IMG/VR virus record: IMGVR_UViG_3300044904_000117
Location: 1 to 20,828 of that record
Direction: 5' to 3' (one strand)
Source: a virus
DNA: 20,828 nt
The position numbers and the translations under genes are program-made. Every line of letters starts with the position of its first letter. Positions within the stretch are counted from its first letter, which is position 1. Shown in pieces: positions 20,213-20,828 of the stretch. The notes under the pieces were generated by a model. It did not search any database, was not told the origin of the DNA, and worked only from the letters and a program-made list of their open reading frames with translations.

Positions 20213-20828
20213 TTACGCCTCCGCCAATAATTTCATTTCGGCTGCCCGGCTGCCCTTGGCGGGGTTGCGCGGGCCGGCTGGGTGCACTTTGGGAGGCAGT
20301 GCACTCTTTCCTTCGACTGCCCAGCGCTTGAGAATAGCCGCACAGTATGCCCAATTGCGCTTGTTTTGCTCGGCGGCGATATGGAAAGACTCGATCAGCC
20401 ATTCCGGGGGGATATGGAGATTGTCCAGGTAGTCGCTAATGCAGTCATTGACGTGTCCATTAAGTCCACCGATTTCTGTTTCGTAAGTGGCAAAAACACT
20501 GCCGAATTTTTCCCTCGTAGTCGTATTATTACTTTGCTCCTTGCTACTTAAATACTTAATACTTGCGTGCGATTCTCCACACTCTGGTTTATCCACACTC
20601 TGGTTTTTCGCACTCTGGTTATCCACCCCCACCTGTGGCGCAACCAGAGTGCTATTTCCTGTATGTGGTGTCTCGTAAACTTCCCACAAATGGGACAGTA
20701 TCTTTCCGGTTTCTTTATCTGCAATTGTAGTGTGGCGTAAATGACCAATAGCTTGAAGTTCTCTTACTCCAGCCCGGACAGACGCAAGGCCATCTGTGCT
20801 TCTGTTTGCCAAGTCAACCAGGTTGACC
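20213..20828 (-). CDS. DnaD-like replisome organiser, partial (N-terminus beyond window)
   Basis: The frame is open through the right edge; 204 residues are visible. The first part carries the end of a winged helix, LANRSTDGLASVRAGVRELQAIGHL, then a beta wing ending WEVYETP. A low-complexity linker rich in Asn, Gln and Ser follows (about 50-100 residues after a TTG codon at 20812). The C-terminal DnaD/DnaB_2-like helical domain (EIGGLNGHVNDCISDYLD ... WLIESFHIAAEQNKRNWAYCAAILKRW) ends with a basic tail. Such proteins bind the phage origin and recruit the helicase and its loader. The linker DNA holds iteron-like repeats. The likely real start is outside the window. Confidence 0.8.
   Translation of the reverse strand, partial: VNLVDLANRSTDGLASVRAGVRELQAIGHLRHTTIADKETGKILSHLWEVYETPHTGNSTLVAPQVGVDNQSAKNQSVDKPECGESHASIKYLSSKEQSNNTTTREKFGSVFATYETEIGGLNGHVNDCISDYLDNLHIPPEWLIESFHIAAEQNKRNWAYCAAILKRWAVEGKSALPPKVHPAGPRNPAKGSRAAEMKLLAEA
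20544..20651. repeat. Iteron-like repeats and A+T-rich patch, candidate replication origin
   Basis: CACTCTGGTT occurs at 20580-20589, 20596-20605 and 20611-20620 (spacing 16 and 15), with an inverted copy, AACCAGAGTG, at 20642-20651. The first two share a longer TCCACACTCTGGTTT. To the left lies the A+T-rich ACTTAAATACTTAATACTT (20546-20564). The repeats lie in the sequence encoding the linker of the replisome organiser, as known for lambda O and several DnaD-like phage initiators. Origin function is inferred from this arrangement. Confidence 0.55.

Noticed and set aside
20576-20651. CRISPR-like array from the CACTCTGGTT copies
   Set aside because: Repeats are only 10-15 bases with spacers of 5-6 bases, lie inside a coding sequence, and include an inverted copy; iterons fit better.

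Overview
This window is part of a tailed-phage (siphovirus-type) genome or prophage. It holds two gene blocks that converge near 15.6 kb. Positions 636-15430 on the + strand form a late structural and lysis operon: head decoration or fibre proteins, head-tail connectors, tail completion proteins, tail tube, two tail-assembly proteins, tape measure, tail tip, receptor-binding fibre, GH25 endolysin, a probable holin accessory protein and a holin. Positions 15757-20828 on the - strand form an early or replication operon of tightly coupled small genes: a DnaD-like replisome organiser (cut by the window edge), a G39P-like helicase-loader candidate, zinc-finger proteins, a GIY-YIG-fold (T5orf172/MUG113) protein, a DUF1064-type PD-(D/E)XK protein, a lipoprotein and a membrane-anchored surface protein. 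A strong terminator and other hairpins separate the two blocks. No tRNA, rRNA, CRISPR array, integrase or IS transposase is visible.

The head-to-tail gene order (gp6-like connector, DUF6751-like, Minor_capsid_2-like, Minor_capsid_3-like, tail tube, DUF6673-like, Gp15, tape measure) is the one known from phages of Gram-positive hosts such as Streptococcus, Lactococcus and Clostridium. The proline/threonine-rich stalk of the 18325-18990 protein and the mid-50% GC are reminiscent of Chloroflexota (Anaerolineae-like) proteins. Host assignment is therefore an inference and stays open. The major capsid, portal and terminase genes are presumably upstream of position 1, outside the window.

The late operon carries three homing-type endonuclease genes: an HNH gene on the - strand at the left edge, a GIY-YIG gene between the Gp15 and tape-measure genes, and an HNH gene just before the endolysin. 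The last appears to have inserted into the 3' end of a small tail gene and kept that gene's last codons as its own C-terminus. A glycosyltransferase-like gene sits between the tail-terminator and tail-tube genes.

The most unusual non-coding signals are these. (1) At 17854-17952 six arms are arranged L1-L2-L3-R1-R2-R3, so the two long hairpins exclude each other; this lies directly before the MUG113-type gene and looks like an RNA switch or attenuator. (2) Iteron-like copies of CACTCTGGTT (three direct, one inverted) lie inside the linker of the replisome-organiser gene beside an AT-rich patch, a candidate replication origin. (3) An 18-bp stem ends four bases before the ribosome binding site of the GIY-YIG gene. 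(4) A pair of hairpins, each with a 35-base loop, lies at the convergent operon boundary.
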